The notes beneath the pieces are model-generated. The model searched no databases, was not told the origin of the DNA, and saw nothing but the letters and a program-made list of their open reading frames with translations. A stretch of 64,000 nucleotides of DNA from contig NZ_CP109199.1 of the NCBI RefSeq assembly GCF_036250065.1, positions 6,942,001-7,006,000 on the forward strand, read 5' to 3'. Of the stretch, positions 42,638 to 50,661 are shown piece after piece. The stretch's first letter is position 1; every line of letters begins with the position of its first letter. Source of the stretch: Micromonospora sp. NBC_01699. GTDB taxonomy: Bacteria > Actinomycetota > Actinomycetes > Mycobacteriales > Micromonosporaceae. The translations under genes were made by a program, and so were the position numbers.

Positions 42638-43810
42638 GTGCCCCTACCGCCCGGTTCTGACGCCCTCACCCGACTCCGGCGCACGATCTTCCGTGCTCCC
42701 GGTCCACTGCGCTGGGTCGCCATCGGCACGCTGATCGGACTGGTCGGGATCCTGGTGCTGGTCGGGGTCGTGGTCAGCACCAGGCTCGGCGGCGTACCGG
42801 TGGTGGACGCCCGGTCAACCGACGGCGACGGCGGCAACCGGGGCATCGCGGCGGCACCGCTCGGGGTGGCGCCGAGCCCCGGCACCCCACCGAAGCCGCT
42901 GCCGGACGGCTACGTCCCGCTCGTACTGGCCGCCGGGAAGGTGTGTCCGGCGGTGCCGGCGGCCCGGATCGCGGCGCAGTTGATGGCCGCCTCCGGCTTC
43001 GACCCGGAGGTGCTCGGCGAGGACGGCGCGGAGGGCGTCGCGCAGTTCCGGCCCGAGCTGTGGCGGGCGTACGGGCCGTCGGCCACCGCCTCACCGACCG
43101 ATCCGAACACGGCCGTACCCGCGCTCGGCGTGGCGATGTGCGCCCTGGTCCAGGACTTCGAGCAGCTCGACGGGGAGCCCTATCCGGTCGCGCTGGCCGC
43201 GTTCCAGTGGGGGACCGAGGCCGTACGCGAGGCCGGCGGGGTGCCGGACGCCCCGAGCCTGCGTACGTTCGCCGAGATGGTGTCGGACTACACCGCGTAC
43301 TACGAACGGGACGATCGGCTGGCGCCCCGGTCCGCCACCCCGACCCGCCGGGGTCCCTCGTCGCCGAGCCCGACGCCGGGCGGCAGCCGGCCGCCGAGCC
43401 CCAACCCGACCGCGCCCGGGTCGAACGCCACGAACGCCTCGCCGGCACCGACAACCGCCGCGCCGCCGACACCGGTGTGGCAGGAGCGGGTGGTCCGGTC
43501 GACCACGGTCCTGCGCGTCGGCCAGTCGTGGACCTCGAACCGGTTGCAGCTCACCCTCGCCGACGGCGGCGACATCGTGCTGAAGGACCAGGGACGTACG
43601 GTGTGGAAGTCGAACACCGGCGGCCGGGGCGGCGAGCTCCTGGTCTTCCAGGCCGACGGGAACCTGGTCCTCTACTCCCGGGTCGGCGCCACGGTCTGGT
43701 CCTCGCACACGCCCCGCAACAACGCGGCGGTCCTCGTCCTGCGGGCCGACGGCAACGTGGTGATCTCGGCGAACGGTCGGACCGTCTGGCAGACCGGCAC
43801 GGCGAAATGA
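42638..43810 (+). CDS. Membrane-anchored protein: transglycosylase-like region fused to B-type lectin
   Basis: 390 residues from GTG 42638 (GAGGAG 8 nt upstream). A transmembrane anchor at about 26-46 is followed by a region at about 100-215 that resembles a degenerate soluble lytic transglycosylase (AAQLMAASGFDPEVLGEDGAEGVAQFRPELW, then ALAAFQWG in place of ALAAYNAG). A Pro/Ser/Thr linker and a C-terminal bulb-type mannose-binding lectin domain (about 285-388) follow, with QADGNLVLYS matching the QxDxNxVxY sugar site and two weaker copies. The outside-facing lectin suggests binding of mannose-containing wall glycans. Confidence 0.78.
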   Translation: MPLPPGSDALTRLRRTIFRAPGPLRWVAIGTLIGLVGILVLVGVVVSTRLGGVPVVDARSTDGDGGNRGIAAAPLGVAPSPGTPPKPLPDGYVPLVLAAGKVCPAVPAARIAAQLMAASGFDPEVLGEDGAEGVAQFRPELWRAYGPSATASPTDPNTAVPALGVAMCALVQDFEQLDGEPYPVALAAFQWGTEAVREAGGVPDAPSLRTFAEMVSDYTAYYERDDRLAPRSATPTRRGPSSPSPTPGGSRPPSPNPTAPGSNATNASPAPTTAAPPTPVWQERVVRSTTVLRVGQSWTSNRLQLTLADGGDIVLKDQGRTVWKSNTGGRGGELLVFQADGNLVLYSRVGATVWSSHTPRNNAAVLVLRADGNVVISANGRTVWQTGTAK

Positions 43811-43945
43811 CCCGCCGGAGCGCACGGGGATAGGGGTTCGACCAGCGGTTGGCGGCAAATGCCGGGTCGGGCCATTGATCGTTGACATAATGGTTACATT
43901 CGCGCAACCTGATACGACCCCCTCCCCAGGCAGGTGCTGCGAACC

Positions 43946-45505
43946 ATGTCTGCGCTGTACGCGGGCGGCCTGCTCGCCCGCAGGTACCGTCTCATCGACC
44001 AGATCGGCGCCGGCGGCATGTCCGTCATCTGGCGTGCCCGCGACGAGGTGCTGGACCGGGTGATCGCGATCAAGGTGCTCGCCGCGTCCCTGGCCGCCGA
44101 CGCGCGGTTCCGCGACATGGTGCGCGAGGAGGCACGTGCCGCCGCCCAACTCGTCCACCCGCACGTCACGGCGGTGCACGACTACGGCGAGGAGATCGCC
44201 CCGAACGGTACGGTCACCGCCTTCGTGGTGATGGAACTGCTCACCGGCGAGGAGCTGGAAACCCTGCTGCTGGACGGGCCGCTGCCGTGGGCCGAGGCGG
44301 TGGAGATCTGCGCCCAGGTGGCCGAGGCGCTCGCAGCGGCGCACGAACTCGGCATCGTGCACCGGGACATCACCCCGTCGAACATCATGATGACCTCGGT
44401 CGGGGCGAAGGTGCTCGACTTCGGGATCGCCACCCACATCGGCGCCCCGGACGAGGACGAGGACGGCGAGACGTTCGGCACTCCCGCGTACGTGGCGCCG
44501 GAACGGCTCGACGGCACCCCGGCCCAGCCCGCGACGGACACGTACTCGCTGGGGGTGCTGCTCTACGAGACGCTCACCGGGCGGGTGCCCTATCCGGCCG
44601 AGACCTGGGACGACCTGACCGAGGCGCTGCGCACCGGCGGCCCGGTGCCACCGCTGACCGGCGTACCCGATCTGCCGCCGAGGGTGGCCGACGCCTGCCT
44701 ACGCTGCCTGGTCCGCGCCCCGGCCGACCGGCCGACCGCGTACGAGGTCGGCGAACTGCTCCGGGACGAGTTGCTCACCGCCGAGGCGCCCGCCCCGCCG
44801 GTGGCACGACCGGCCATGATCACCCTGCCACCGCTGGCACCGGCCGCGGTGGCGCAGGCATGGGAAAGGGCAACCACCGGCGTACGGGTGCTGCCGCCGC
44901 GCCCCGACCAGGCCGGGCCGTTGTCCTCGCAGGTCCCCGCCCCGGCGCCCAGGGCGTTCGCGCCCGGCACCGACGCACCGGCCGGACGGCCGGGCCGCAG
45001 TGGCGGGCGGCCCAGGATCGAGACGATCGGCCTGGCCTTCGGCGCGGTGGCCGTGCTCGGGCTGGCCGTCCTCGTCGGTGTCTTCCTCAACGAGTCACCG
45101 CCGGCCCGTCAGGTCGGCCTGCCCAGCGCGCCGACCCCGACAGGTGCCGAGTCCCGAACGTCCGCCGCCGCACCGCCACCGGCCGGCAACCCGTCGACCG
45201 GCCGGGGCACGCCCGTCCCCGACCTCGGCGCCCCGCCCGACTCGGTCGGCGAGGCGGTGGACCAGTTCGACCAACTCGTCGGTCGCGGTCTGGCCACTGG
45301 TGCGATCCGCGAGGACATCGGGCTCGACCTGCGCAACCAGGTGCGCAATCTGGAGGCGTCGACGATCGACGGACCGGTCGACCTGACGGGGCCGGTCGAC
45401 CGGATGCGCGGGGCCGTCACCCTCCGAGTACGCGAGGGCGGCATCACGGTCGGCTACGCCGAACAGCTCGACGCCGCCCTGACCCGGCTCGCCGCCGCCG
45501 GCTGA
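43946..45505 (+). CDS. Transmembrane Ser/Thr protein kinase (PknB-type)
   Basis: 519 residues from ATG 43946. Kinase motifs are G21AGGMS (P-loop), K43 in AIKV, H139-R-D141-I-T-P-S-N146 (catalytic loop; T replaces the usual K at the third position after D), D158FG, and APE at about 184-186. A juxtamembrane Pro/Ala-rich region leads to a TM helix at about 360-381 and a 130-residue extracytoplasmic C-terminal domain without PASTA repeats. That domain (GEAVDQFDQLVGRGLATGAI...) recurs in actinomycete kinases. A TTGACA at 43882 could be a -35 box. A hairpin follows the stop. Confidence 0.93.
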   Translation: MSALYAGGLLARRYRLIDQIGAGGMSVIWRARDEVLDRVIAIKVLAASLAADARFRDMVREEARAAAQLVHPHVTAVHDYGEEIAPNGTVTAFVVMELLTGEELETLLLDGPLPWAEAVEICAQVAEALAAAHELGIVHRDITPSNIMMTSVGAKVLDFGIATHIGAPDEDEDGETFGTPAYVAPERLDGTPAQPATDTYSLGVLLYETLTGRVPYPAETWDDLTEALRTGGPVPPLTGVPDLPPRVADACLRCLVRAPADRPTAYEVGELLRDELLTAEAPAPPVARPAMITLPPLAPAAVAQAWERATTGVRVLPPRPDQAGPLSSQVPAPAPRAFAPGTDAPAGRPGRSGGRPRIETIGLAFGAVAVLGLAVLVGVFLNESPPARQVGLPSAPTPTGAESRTSAAAPPPAGNPSTGRGTPVPDLGAPPDSVGEAVDQFDQLVGRGLATGAIREDIGLDLRNQVRNLEASTIDGPVDLTGPVDRMRGAVTLRVREGGITVGYAEQLDAALTRLAAAG

Positions 45506-45549
45506 GCGAGGCCAGGCAAACATGTCTGCACCTCCTCGACGTCGGAGGC

Positions 45550-45583
45550 GGGGCCACCCCGGCGGGGAATCCGGGGTGGCCCC
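45550..45583 (+). terminator. GC-rich hairpin after the kinase gene
   Basis: Perfect 13-bp stem GGGGCCACCCCGG / CCGGGGTGGCCCC with an 8-nt loop, 45 bp beyond the kinase stop and before the convergent small membrane protein gene. No T-run follows. Confidence 0.75.
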
Positions 45584-45710
45584 GCGCAGCGGGCGCGAGC
45601 CGCCTGAACAGCCCGGCGAACGTTGGTGGTCACGGCACCAGCCGCGACAGGGCACGCTCGGCGGCTCAAGACGATGCCGAGGGGCTTGCGCTCTCTACGT
45701 GCCCTGAGCG

Positions 45711-45857
45711 TCAATCGATTTCGGGCAGGATCAACGCGGTGAAGGCGATGAGGGTCAGGCCGAGCCAGCCGAGCGAGACCCGGGGGGCCCGGACGCCGAT
45801 CGCTTCGAGCGCGAGGGCGATGGTGCCGAGAATGTAGAGGAATAGCGAGAGGGTCAC
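45711..45857 (-). CDS. 48-aa two-helix membrane peptide
   Basis: From GTG 45857, with GGAGG 7 nt upstream. The 48 residues contain two hydrophobic segments (LSLFLYILGTIALALEAIGV and VSLGWLGLTLIAFTALIL) joined by RAPR. The good ribosome site and clean hydrophobic pattern argue for a real small gene that could be missed by length cut-offs. I do not recognise the family. It is convergent with the kinase gene, with a 205-bp gap that includes a terminator. Confidence 0.6.
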   Translation of the reverse strand: MTLSLFLYILGTIALALEAIGVRAPRVSLGWLGLTLIAFTALILPEID

Positions 45858-46087
45858 GGCGGGCCTCCGGGCTTGGTGATGGACAGTGGTGAACCAGCGA
45901 ACCCCTACCCAATGCGGAGCTTCGGCAACCTTCAAAATCGCGGCCAGCCAGCCGACGAGGGTCGAGCCAGCACCACGTCGCGCACCCGGAGTCGAACGTG
46001 GACGGCCACGCCCATTGGACGATCAGAGCCGGCTGCGCGGGTCAGGCTCGGCGGTGGGCGTCCTCAACCAGAAGCCCTGGTTCGATT

Positions 46088-46124
46088 GAGGAAGGGCCCC
46101 GGCGCGATGCCGGGGCCCTTCCTC
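46088..46124 (-). terminator. Strong hairpin downstream of chitinase 2
   Basis: A perfect 16-bp inverted repeat (GAGGAAGGGCCCCGGC and complement) with a 5-nt loop, 23 bp past the chitinase stop. Likely terminator of the chitinase transcript. Confidence 0.8.
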
Positions 46125-46146
46125 CTATCTGGTCTGGGTCGTCGGG

Positions 46147-47730
46147 TCAGGGTAGGGCGTTCAGGAACGGCTCGTGACTGTTCCTGAACTCCCAGTTGTA
46201 GAACCGGTCCCAGTTGATGGACCAGGTCATCAGTCCACGGAAGTTGGGATTGGTGCCGCTGCGGGGGGTGTAGCCGCCACAGTTGGTGCCCCGGACCAGG
46301 CAGTTGACCGCCTGCTGTACGCCGGCCGGTGCGACGTACCCGTTGCCGGCGCTGCTGCCTGCGGGCGTCCCGAAGGCGATCTGGTCCTCGCGCAGGGCGG
46401 GGAAGACGTTGGCGGTGTTGCCCGCGACCGGGAAGCCGGCGAGCAGCATGTCGGTCATGGCGATGTGGAAGTCCGCCCCGCCCATGGTGTGGTACTGGTT
46501 GTCCAGCCCCATGATCGGACCCGAGTTGTAGTCCTGCACGTGCAGCACCGTGATGTCGTTGCGCAGCGCGTGGATCACCGGCAGGTACGACCCCGCGCGC
46601 GGATCCTGTCCGCCCCACGGCCCCGAGCCGTAGTACTGGTAGCCGAGCTGCACGAAGAACGTCTCCGGCGCCATCGTGAGGACGAAGCCGGCACCGTAGC
46701 GGGCCTTGAGCGTACGGATCGCCGAGATCAGGTTGACGATCACCGGCGTGGTCGGATTCTTGAAGTCGGTGTCGCCGGTGTTGAGCGAGAGCGAGTGCCC
46801 CTCGAAGTCGATGTCGAGCCCGTTGAGGCCGTACCGGTCGATGATGGCGGCGACCGAGCTGACGAATTTGTCCCGGGCGGCGGTGGTGGTGAGCTGCACC
46901 TGCCCGTTCTGGCCGCCGATCGAGATGAGCACCTTCTTGCCCTGCTGCTGCTTGGCCCGGATGGCGGCGATGAACTGCGCCTCGGTCTCGACACCGGGAC
47001 ACTCGGCCACCGGGCAGAGCTGGAACCGGATGTCGCCGGAGGTGACCGAGGTCGGTTCGCCGAAGGCCAGGTTGATGATGTCCCAGTCGGCCGGCACGTC
47101 GGCCATCCGCAGGTAGCCGGAGCCGTTGGCGAAGCTGCTGTGCAGGTAGCCGATCAGCGCGTGCTTCGGCAGGCCGGTGTTCGGCGGCGGGCCGGTGGTG
47201 GGCGGCGGGGTGGTGGGCGGCGGGGTGCTCGGCGGCGGTGGCGTGGTCGGCGGGCGGGTGGTCGGCGGCGGGGTCGTCGGCGGGCGGGTGGTCGGCGGGG
47301 CCGTGGTGGCCGGCGGGGTGGTGGGGGTGGTGCCACCGCCGCAGGCCGCGCCGTTCAGGGTGCAGTTGGCCGGGCTGCCCGCGCCGGTGCCGTTGAACCC
47401 GAACGACGCCGACGCGCCCGGTGCCAGATTCCCGTTCCAGGACCGGTTGGTGAAGGTGAACCGCTGGCCCGACGAGGTCATCGTGGCGTCCCAGAACGTC
47501 CCGACGCTGCTGCCCGCCGGCAGGTCGAACGCCACCGTCCAGGACGAGAGGGTCGTCGTCCCGCCGTTGGTGACGGTGTACTTCCCCTCCCAACCGGAGC
47601 CCCAGTCGGAGACCTTGACGAAGGTCGCGGTCGGGCCGGCGGCGAACGCCGGCATCGCCACCGAGATCGCGCCCACCCCGGCGGCCAACGCGGCCACCAC
47701 ACCGACAATCAACGATCTGGAGCGTCTCAT
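46147..47730 (-). CDS. Secreted chitinase, CBM2 plus GH18 (second copy type)
   Basis: 527 residues from ATG 47730 (GGGAGGACTGG upstream). Signal peptide to about 31, CBM2 at 32-130 aligning without gaps to the chitinase at 7389-8798 with roughly eight differences over residues 31-140, a longer Pro/Thr linker (about 135-187), and a GH18 barrel from about 190. The catalytic motif is N303GLDIDFE310, so the first aspartate of DxxDxDxE is asparagine while D306, D308 and acid E310 remain. Its barrel differs strongly from the first chitinase. Upstream lies the shared inverted-repeat element at 47769-47800. Confidence 0.93.
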   Translation of the reverse strand: MRRSRSLIVGVVAALAAGVGAISVAMPAFAAGPTATFVKVSDWGSGWEGKYTVTNGGTTTLSSWTVAFDLPAGSSVGTFWDATMTSSGQRFTFTNRSWNGNLAPGASASFGFNGTGAGSPANCTLNGAACGGGTTPTTPPATTAPPTTRPPTTPPPTTRPPTTPPPPSTPPPTTPPPTTGPPPNTGLPKHALIGYLHSSFANGSGYLRMADVPADWDIINLAFGEPTSVTSGDIRFQLCPVAECPGVETEAQFIAAIRAKQQQGKKVLISIGGQNGQVQLTTTAARDKFVSSVAAIIDRYGLNGLDIDFEGHSLSLNTGDTDFKNPTTPVIVNLISAIRTLKARYGAGFVLTMAPETFFVQLGYQYYGSGPWGGQDPRAGSYLPVIHALRNDITVLHVQDYNSGPIMGLDNQYHTMGGADFHIAMTDMLLAGFPVAGNTANVFPALREDQIAFGTPAGSSAGNGYVAPAGVQQAVNCLVRGTNCGGYTPRSGTNPNFRGLMTWSINWDRFYNWEFRNSHEPFLNALP

Positions 47731-47768
47731 CCAGTCCTCCCGACCGGTCATGGCTCACGCGGCCATCG

Positions 47769-47800
47769 ACAGTTGGCTAATTATTAGGACTGTTAACTGT
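47769..47800. promoter_or_regulatory. Candidate chitinase operator, second copy
   Basis: The same ACAGTT...AACTGT outer arms with the same 32-bp span as at 8837-8868. The inner box is TTAGGACTGTTAA, which departs from the perfect palindrome of the first copy. It is 38 bp upstream of the chitinase ATG. Conservation extends on both sides (ATCGACAGTTGG and TTAACTGTTTCTGT). Confidence 0.62.
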
Positions 47801-47914
47801 TTCTGTAAAGCCCCGGCGACCGAGAAAGATCATCGACGTACGTTGACAGCGGGTACGGGCATGGCCAGAGTCACGTACCAAACGGGCACTTCCGACCGTC
47901 CAAGGAGGATCCTC

Positions 47915-49108
47915 GTGAAAGCTCGGACAACGCTCATCACGGCGCTGGCCGCGACCCTGCTCGTCACCACCGCCGGACCGGCCACCGCGCGCCCGACCGG
48001 CGACCCGACCGGCACCACCACCACCACCGCGGTCACCCTGAACGCGGCCAACTTCCGGCTCCTGGCCAGCTCCTACGGCAGCCTGATCGACGACCTGGAC
48101 GCCGCCCTGCCGAACGTGAGCGTGCCGACCGTCGTCGGCGACGGAAACCGGGCGGCGACCGCCTGCTCCCCCGCCGCCGCCAACCGGGTCGCCTCGTTCT
48201 GCTGGAACAGCGGCGACAACAACGTCACCTACTGGATCCCGCAGGCCATCACCACCACCGCGGACGCGTACGAGGTCGGCACCTACGAGGGCGCCACTGC
48301 CATCCTGGTCAGCTGGTACGACGACGCCTCCGACGGAACCGACCGGGGCGTACGGGTGTCCTTCGTGGACTACTCCACGCCGAGCGCGCCGACCTACCGG
48401 CACGTGCTGCTGGTCGAGCCGTACGCGCGCAGCGACGGGCAAGCCTCGTTCCGCCCGGTGAACGTGCACGCCGGCGGCATGTTCTGGTACGGCCACTACC
48501 TCTACGTCGCCTCCACCAGCGCCGGCTTCCGGGTCTTCGACATGCGGCACCTCTGGCAGACCGCCACCGGCAACGACGCCGTCATCGGTCTCCAGTCCGA
48601 CGGCAGCTACCAGGCGTACGGCTACAAGTACGTGCTGCCGCAGGCGCTGACGTACACCCGCTCGACCACCGGCGGGTACGCCAACCTGACCCACTCGTTC
48701 GTCGCGCTGGACCGCACCAGCACCCCGGACAGCGTGGTGATCGGCGAGTACGCCAACCCCGGCACCGGCACCCGACTGGTCCGCTTCCCGATCGACTACA
48801 CCACCCGGATGCTGACCACCGGCAGCGACGGTTACGCACACGGTTCCGAGGCGTACGACGTCTCGGTCACCAGCATGCAGGGCGCGACCGCGATCAACGG
48901 CAGGTTCTACCTGTCGACCAGCGACGGCAGCGGCAACAAGGGCGACCTCGCCACGTTCAGCCCCGGCGGCTCGGTGGTCATGCACACCGACGCGCTGCCG
49001 ATCGGCCCCGAGGACCTCTCCTACTGGCCGGCGAAGGACCAGCTCTGGTCCCTGACCGAGTACGCCGGCAGCCGCTCGGTCTTCGCGGTACGCGCCTCGG
49101 CGTACTGA
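47915..49108 (+). CDS. Secreted protein, beta-propeller-like, function unknown
   Basis: 397 residues from GTG 47915 with AAGGAGG 6 nt upstream. Signal peptide to about residue 26 (LLVTTAGPATA), then a secreted domain with repeated Y/W-rich strands: FRLLASSYGSLIDDLDAALPNVSVP, 'SFCWNSGDNNVTYWIPQ', 'HAGGMFWYGHYLYVASTSAGFRVFDM' and 'YLSTSDGSGNKGDL'. Homologues are secreted actinomycete proteins of unknown role. It is divergent from chitinase 2, with a 184-bp shared region. The last codons lie in a 23-bp tandem repeat. Confidence 0.82.
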   Translation: MKARTTLITALAATLLVTTAGPATARPTGDPTGTTTTTAVTLNAANFRLLASSYGSLIDDLDAALPNVSVPTVVGDGNRAATACSPAAANRVASFCWNSGDNNVTYWIPQAITTTADAYEVGTYEGATAILVSWYDDASDGTDRGVRVSFVDYSTPSAPTYRHVLLVEPYARSDGQASFRPVNVHAGGMFWYGHYLYVASTSAGFRVFDMRHLWQTATGNDAVIGLQSDGSYQAYGYKYVLPQALTYTRSTTGGYANLTHSFVALDRTSTPDSVVIGEYANPGTGTRLVRFPIDYTTRMLTTGSDGYAHGSEAYDVSVTSMQGATAINGRFYLSTSDGSGNKGDLATFSPGGSVVMHTDALPIGPEDLSYWPAKDQLWSLTEYAGSRSVFAVRASAY

Positions 49109-49194
49109 GCGGAACCGCCTCGGCGTACTGAGCCGATCTGCCTCGGCGTACTGAGCGGAACCGCCTCGGCGTACTGAGTCAGCGCGCCTCGGCG
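49094..49194. repeat. 23-bp tandem repeat, 4.4 copies, each with a TGA
   Basis: GCCTCGGCGTACTGAG begins at 49094, 49117, 49140 and 49163, with exact 23-bp spacing, and a fifth partial copy starts at 49186. The first copy encodes the ASAY-stop end of the secreted protein. Repeats 2-4 keep TGA in the same phase of the unit. Confidence 0.9.
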
Positions 49195-49217
49195 GTGGCG
49201 GGCCGGTGCGAGGGCGG

Positions 49218-50546
49218 TCAGTCGAGTCTGATCCGGTCGCCGGCCCGGTCGAACAGCAGCAGTCGGTCCAGGTCGACGGCGAGCATCATCGGGGCACCGG
49301 GGCGGGGCGGGACCGGGGCGGGCACCCGTACCACGAGGTCCCCGGGGGGCGGCTGCCCGCCGTCGGGGCCGGGGTCGTACACCGGGTAGAAGCCGTACTC
49401 GGTCCGGGCGGTCGCGGGCGGTTCGCTCGTACGCTGGTGCGGGATCAGCCGGCCGAGGGTGTGCCGGAACGGGTGCCCGCTCGGCGGCTCCTCGGCGAGT
49501 ACGTCGGCCAGGTGCGTACCGGTGTCCGGATGCTCCAGCCGGGACTCGGCGACCGAGGTCGGCACCCCACCGATGTCCACGTGCACCAGCGCCTCGTGCC
49601 CGAGATGCTCCACCGACCGTACGGTGCCCCGCAACACCGCACCGGAGTCGGTGTCGCCGACCACCGGGGTGAGCGCGTCCGGGCGTATTGCCAGGGTCAC
49701 CCGCTCGGTGTGCCGGCCGACCAGTTCACGGGTGCGCGGGTCGTCCCGGGACAGTTCCAGCAGTTGCGAGCCGAGGTCGATCAGGACCCGCGCCGACTCG
49801 ACGTGGACCGCGCCCTGGAACAGGCCGGGGCGCGGGGTGCCGAGGAAGGCGGCGACGAACAGGCTGGTCGGGTCGCTGTACACCTGCGCCGGGGTGCCGA
49901 GCTGTTGCAGCCGGCCCCGGCGCAGCACCGCCACCCGGTCCGCCATCGTCATCGCCTCGACCTGGTCGTGGGTGACGTACACGGTGGTCACGCCGAGTCG
50001 GCGGGACAGGCCGCTCAGCTCCGTACGCAGCTCGGCCCGGACGCCTGCGTCCAAGTTGGACAGTGGCTCGTCGAGCAGGAAGGCGTGCGGCCGGCGGACG
50101 ATCGCCCGCGCCAGCGCCACCCGCTGGCGCTGCCCGCCGGACAGCCGACCGGGCCGGCGGTGCAACAGGTCGGTGATGCCGAGTTGCGCGGCCGCCTCGG
50201 CGACCCGGTCGGCGAGCGCCCCGACCGGCTCCGCCCCGAGCCGCAGCGGGAAACCGATGTTCTGGGCCACGGTCAGGTTCGGGTAGAGCGCATGGTCCTG
50301 GAAGACCATGGCGACCCGCTGCCGGGTCGCGGCCCGCTCGTCCGGCGCCTCACCGTCGAACAGGACCCGGCCCGTGGTCGGCTCCTCCAGCCCGGCGACC
50401 AGCCGCAGGATTGTCGACTTGCCGCAACCGGTCGGCCCGAGCAACGCGACGAACTCCCCGGACCCGATCTCCAGGCTCAGGTCTTCGACCGCCACGACCC
50501 CGCCGTCGAAGACCTTCGTCAGCCGGTCGATGGTGATGGTGACCAC
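49218..50546 (-). CDS. Sugar-type ABC transporter ATPase (MsmK/UgpC-like), orphan
   Basis: 442 residues from GTG 50546, with GGAGG 8 nt upstream. The earlier GTG at 50555 lies within that site. Walker A GPTGCGKST at 37-45, Q-loop FQD at about 82, signature LSGGQ at 135-139, Walker B LLDEP at 157-161, and H-loop VTHDQ at about 191. The C-terminal regulatory TOBE/OB region (about 240-442) is longer than usual because of a linker with YDPGPDGGQPPPGDL. No permease or binding protein gene is adjacent, so it may serve several importers, as MsmK-type ATPases do. Confidence 0.92.
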   Translation of the reverse strand: MVTITIDRLTKVFDGGVVAVEDLSLEIGSGEFVALLGPTGCGKSTILRLVAGLEEPTTGRVLFDGEAPDERAATRQRVAMVFQDHALYPNLTVAQNIGFPLRLGAEPVGALADRVAEAAAQLGITDLLHRRPGRLSGGQRQRVALARAIVRRPHAFLLDEPLSNLDAGVRAELRTELSGLSRRLGVTTVYVTHDQVEAMTMADRVAVLRRGRLQQLGTPAQVYSDPTSLFVAAFLGTPRPGLFQGAVHVESARVLIDLGSQLLELSRDDPRTRELVGRHTERVTLAIRPDALTPVVGDTDSGAVLRGTVRSVEHLGHEALVHVDIGGVPTSVAESRLEHPDTGTHLADVLAEEPPSGHPFRHTLGRLIPHQRTSEPPATARTEYGFYPVYDPGPDGGQPPPGDLVVRVPAPVPPRPGAPMMLAVDLDRLLLFDRAGDRIRLD

Positions 50547-50661
50547 GGCGACCACCTCCTACCCCCATCGTCCGGGCCGGTACGGCACCCGCGCCAGCCC
50601 CGAACCGCCGTCGGTGTACGGCCGGGAGTGCTCGGCCACCCCACCGAGGCGATCGACCGCT

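Noticed and set aside
43882-43916. Sigma-70-like promoter TTGACA...GATACG before the kinase gene
   Set aside because: The TTGACA is good, but the nearest plausible -10 box is 23 bp away, so spacing is wrong. Left unassigned.
45979-46039. tRNA-like segment with CGCGCACCCGGAGTCGAACG (minus-strand TTCGACT loop)
   Set aside because: The acceptor-like ends pair in six of seven positions, but the span is only 61 nt, the T stem does not pair and no anticodon arm can be drawn. At most a remnant.
46174-47787. Gly/Arg-rich ORF opposite chitinase 2
   Set aside because: Shadow of the Thr/Pro linker and CBM2 coding region; no independent evidence.
49094-49194. CRISPR-like array
   Set aside because: The 23-bp units are directly adjacent without spacers, and no cas genes are present.
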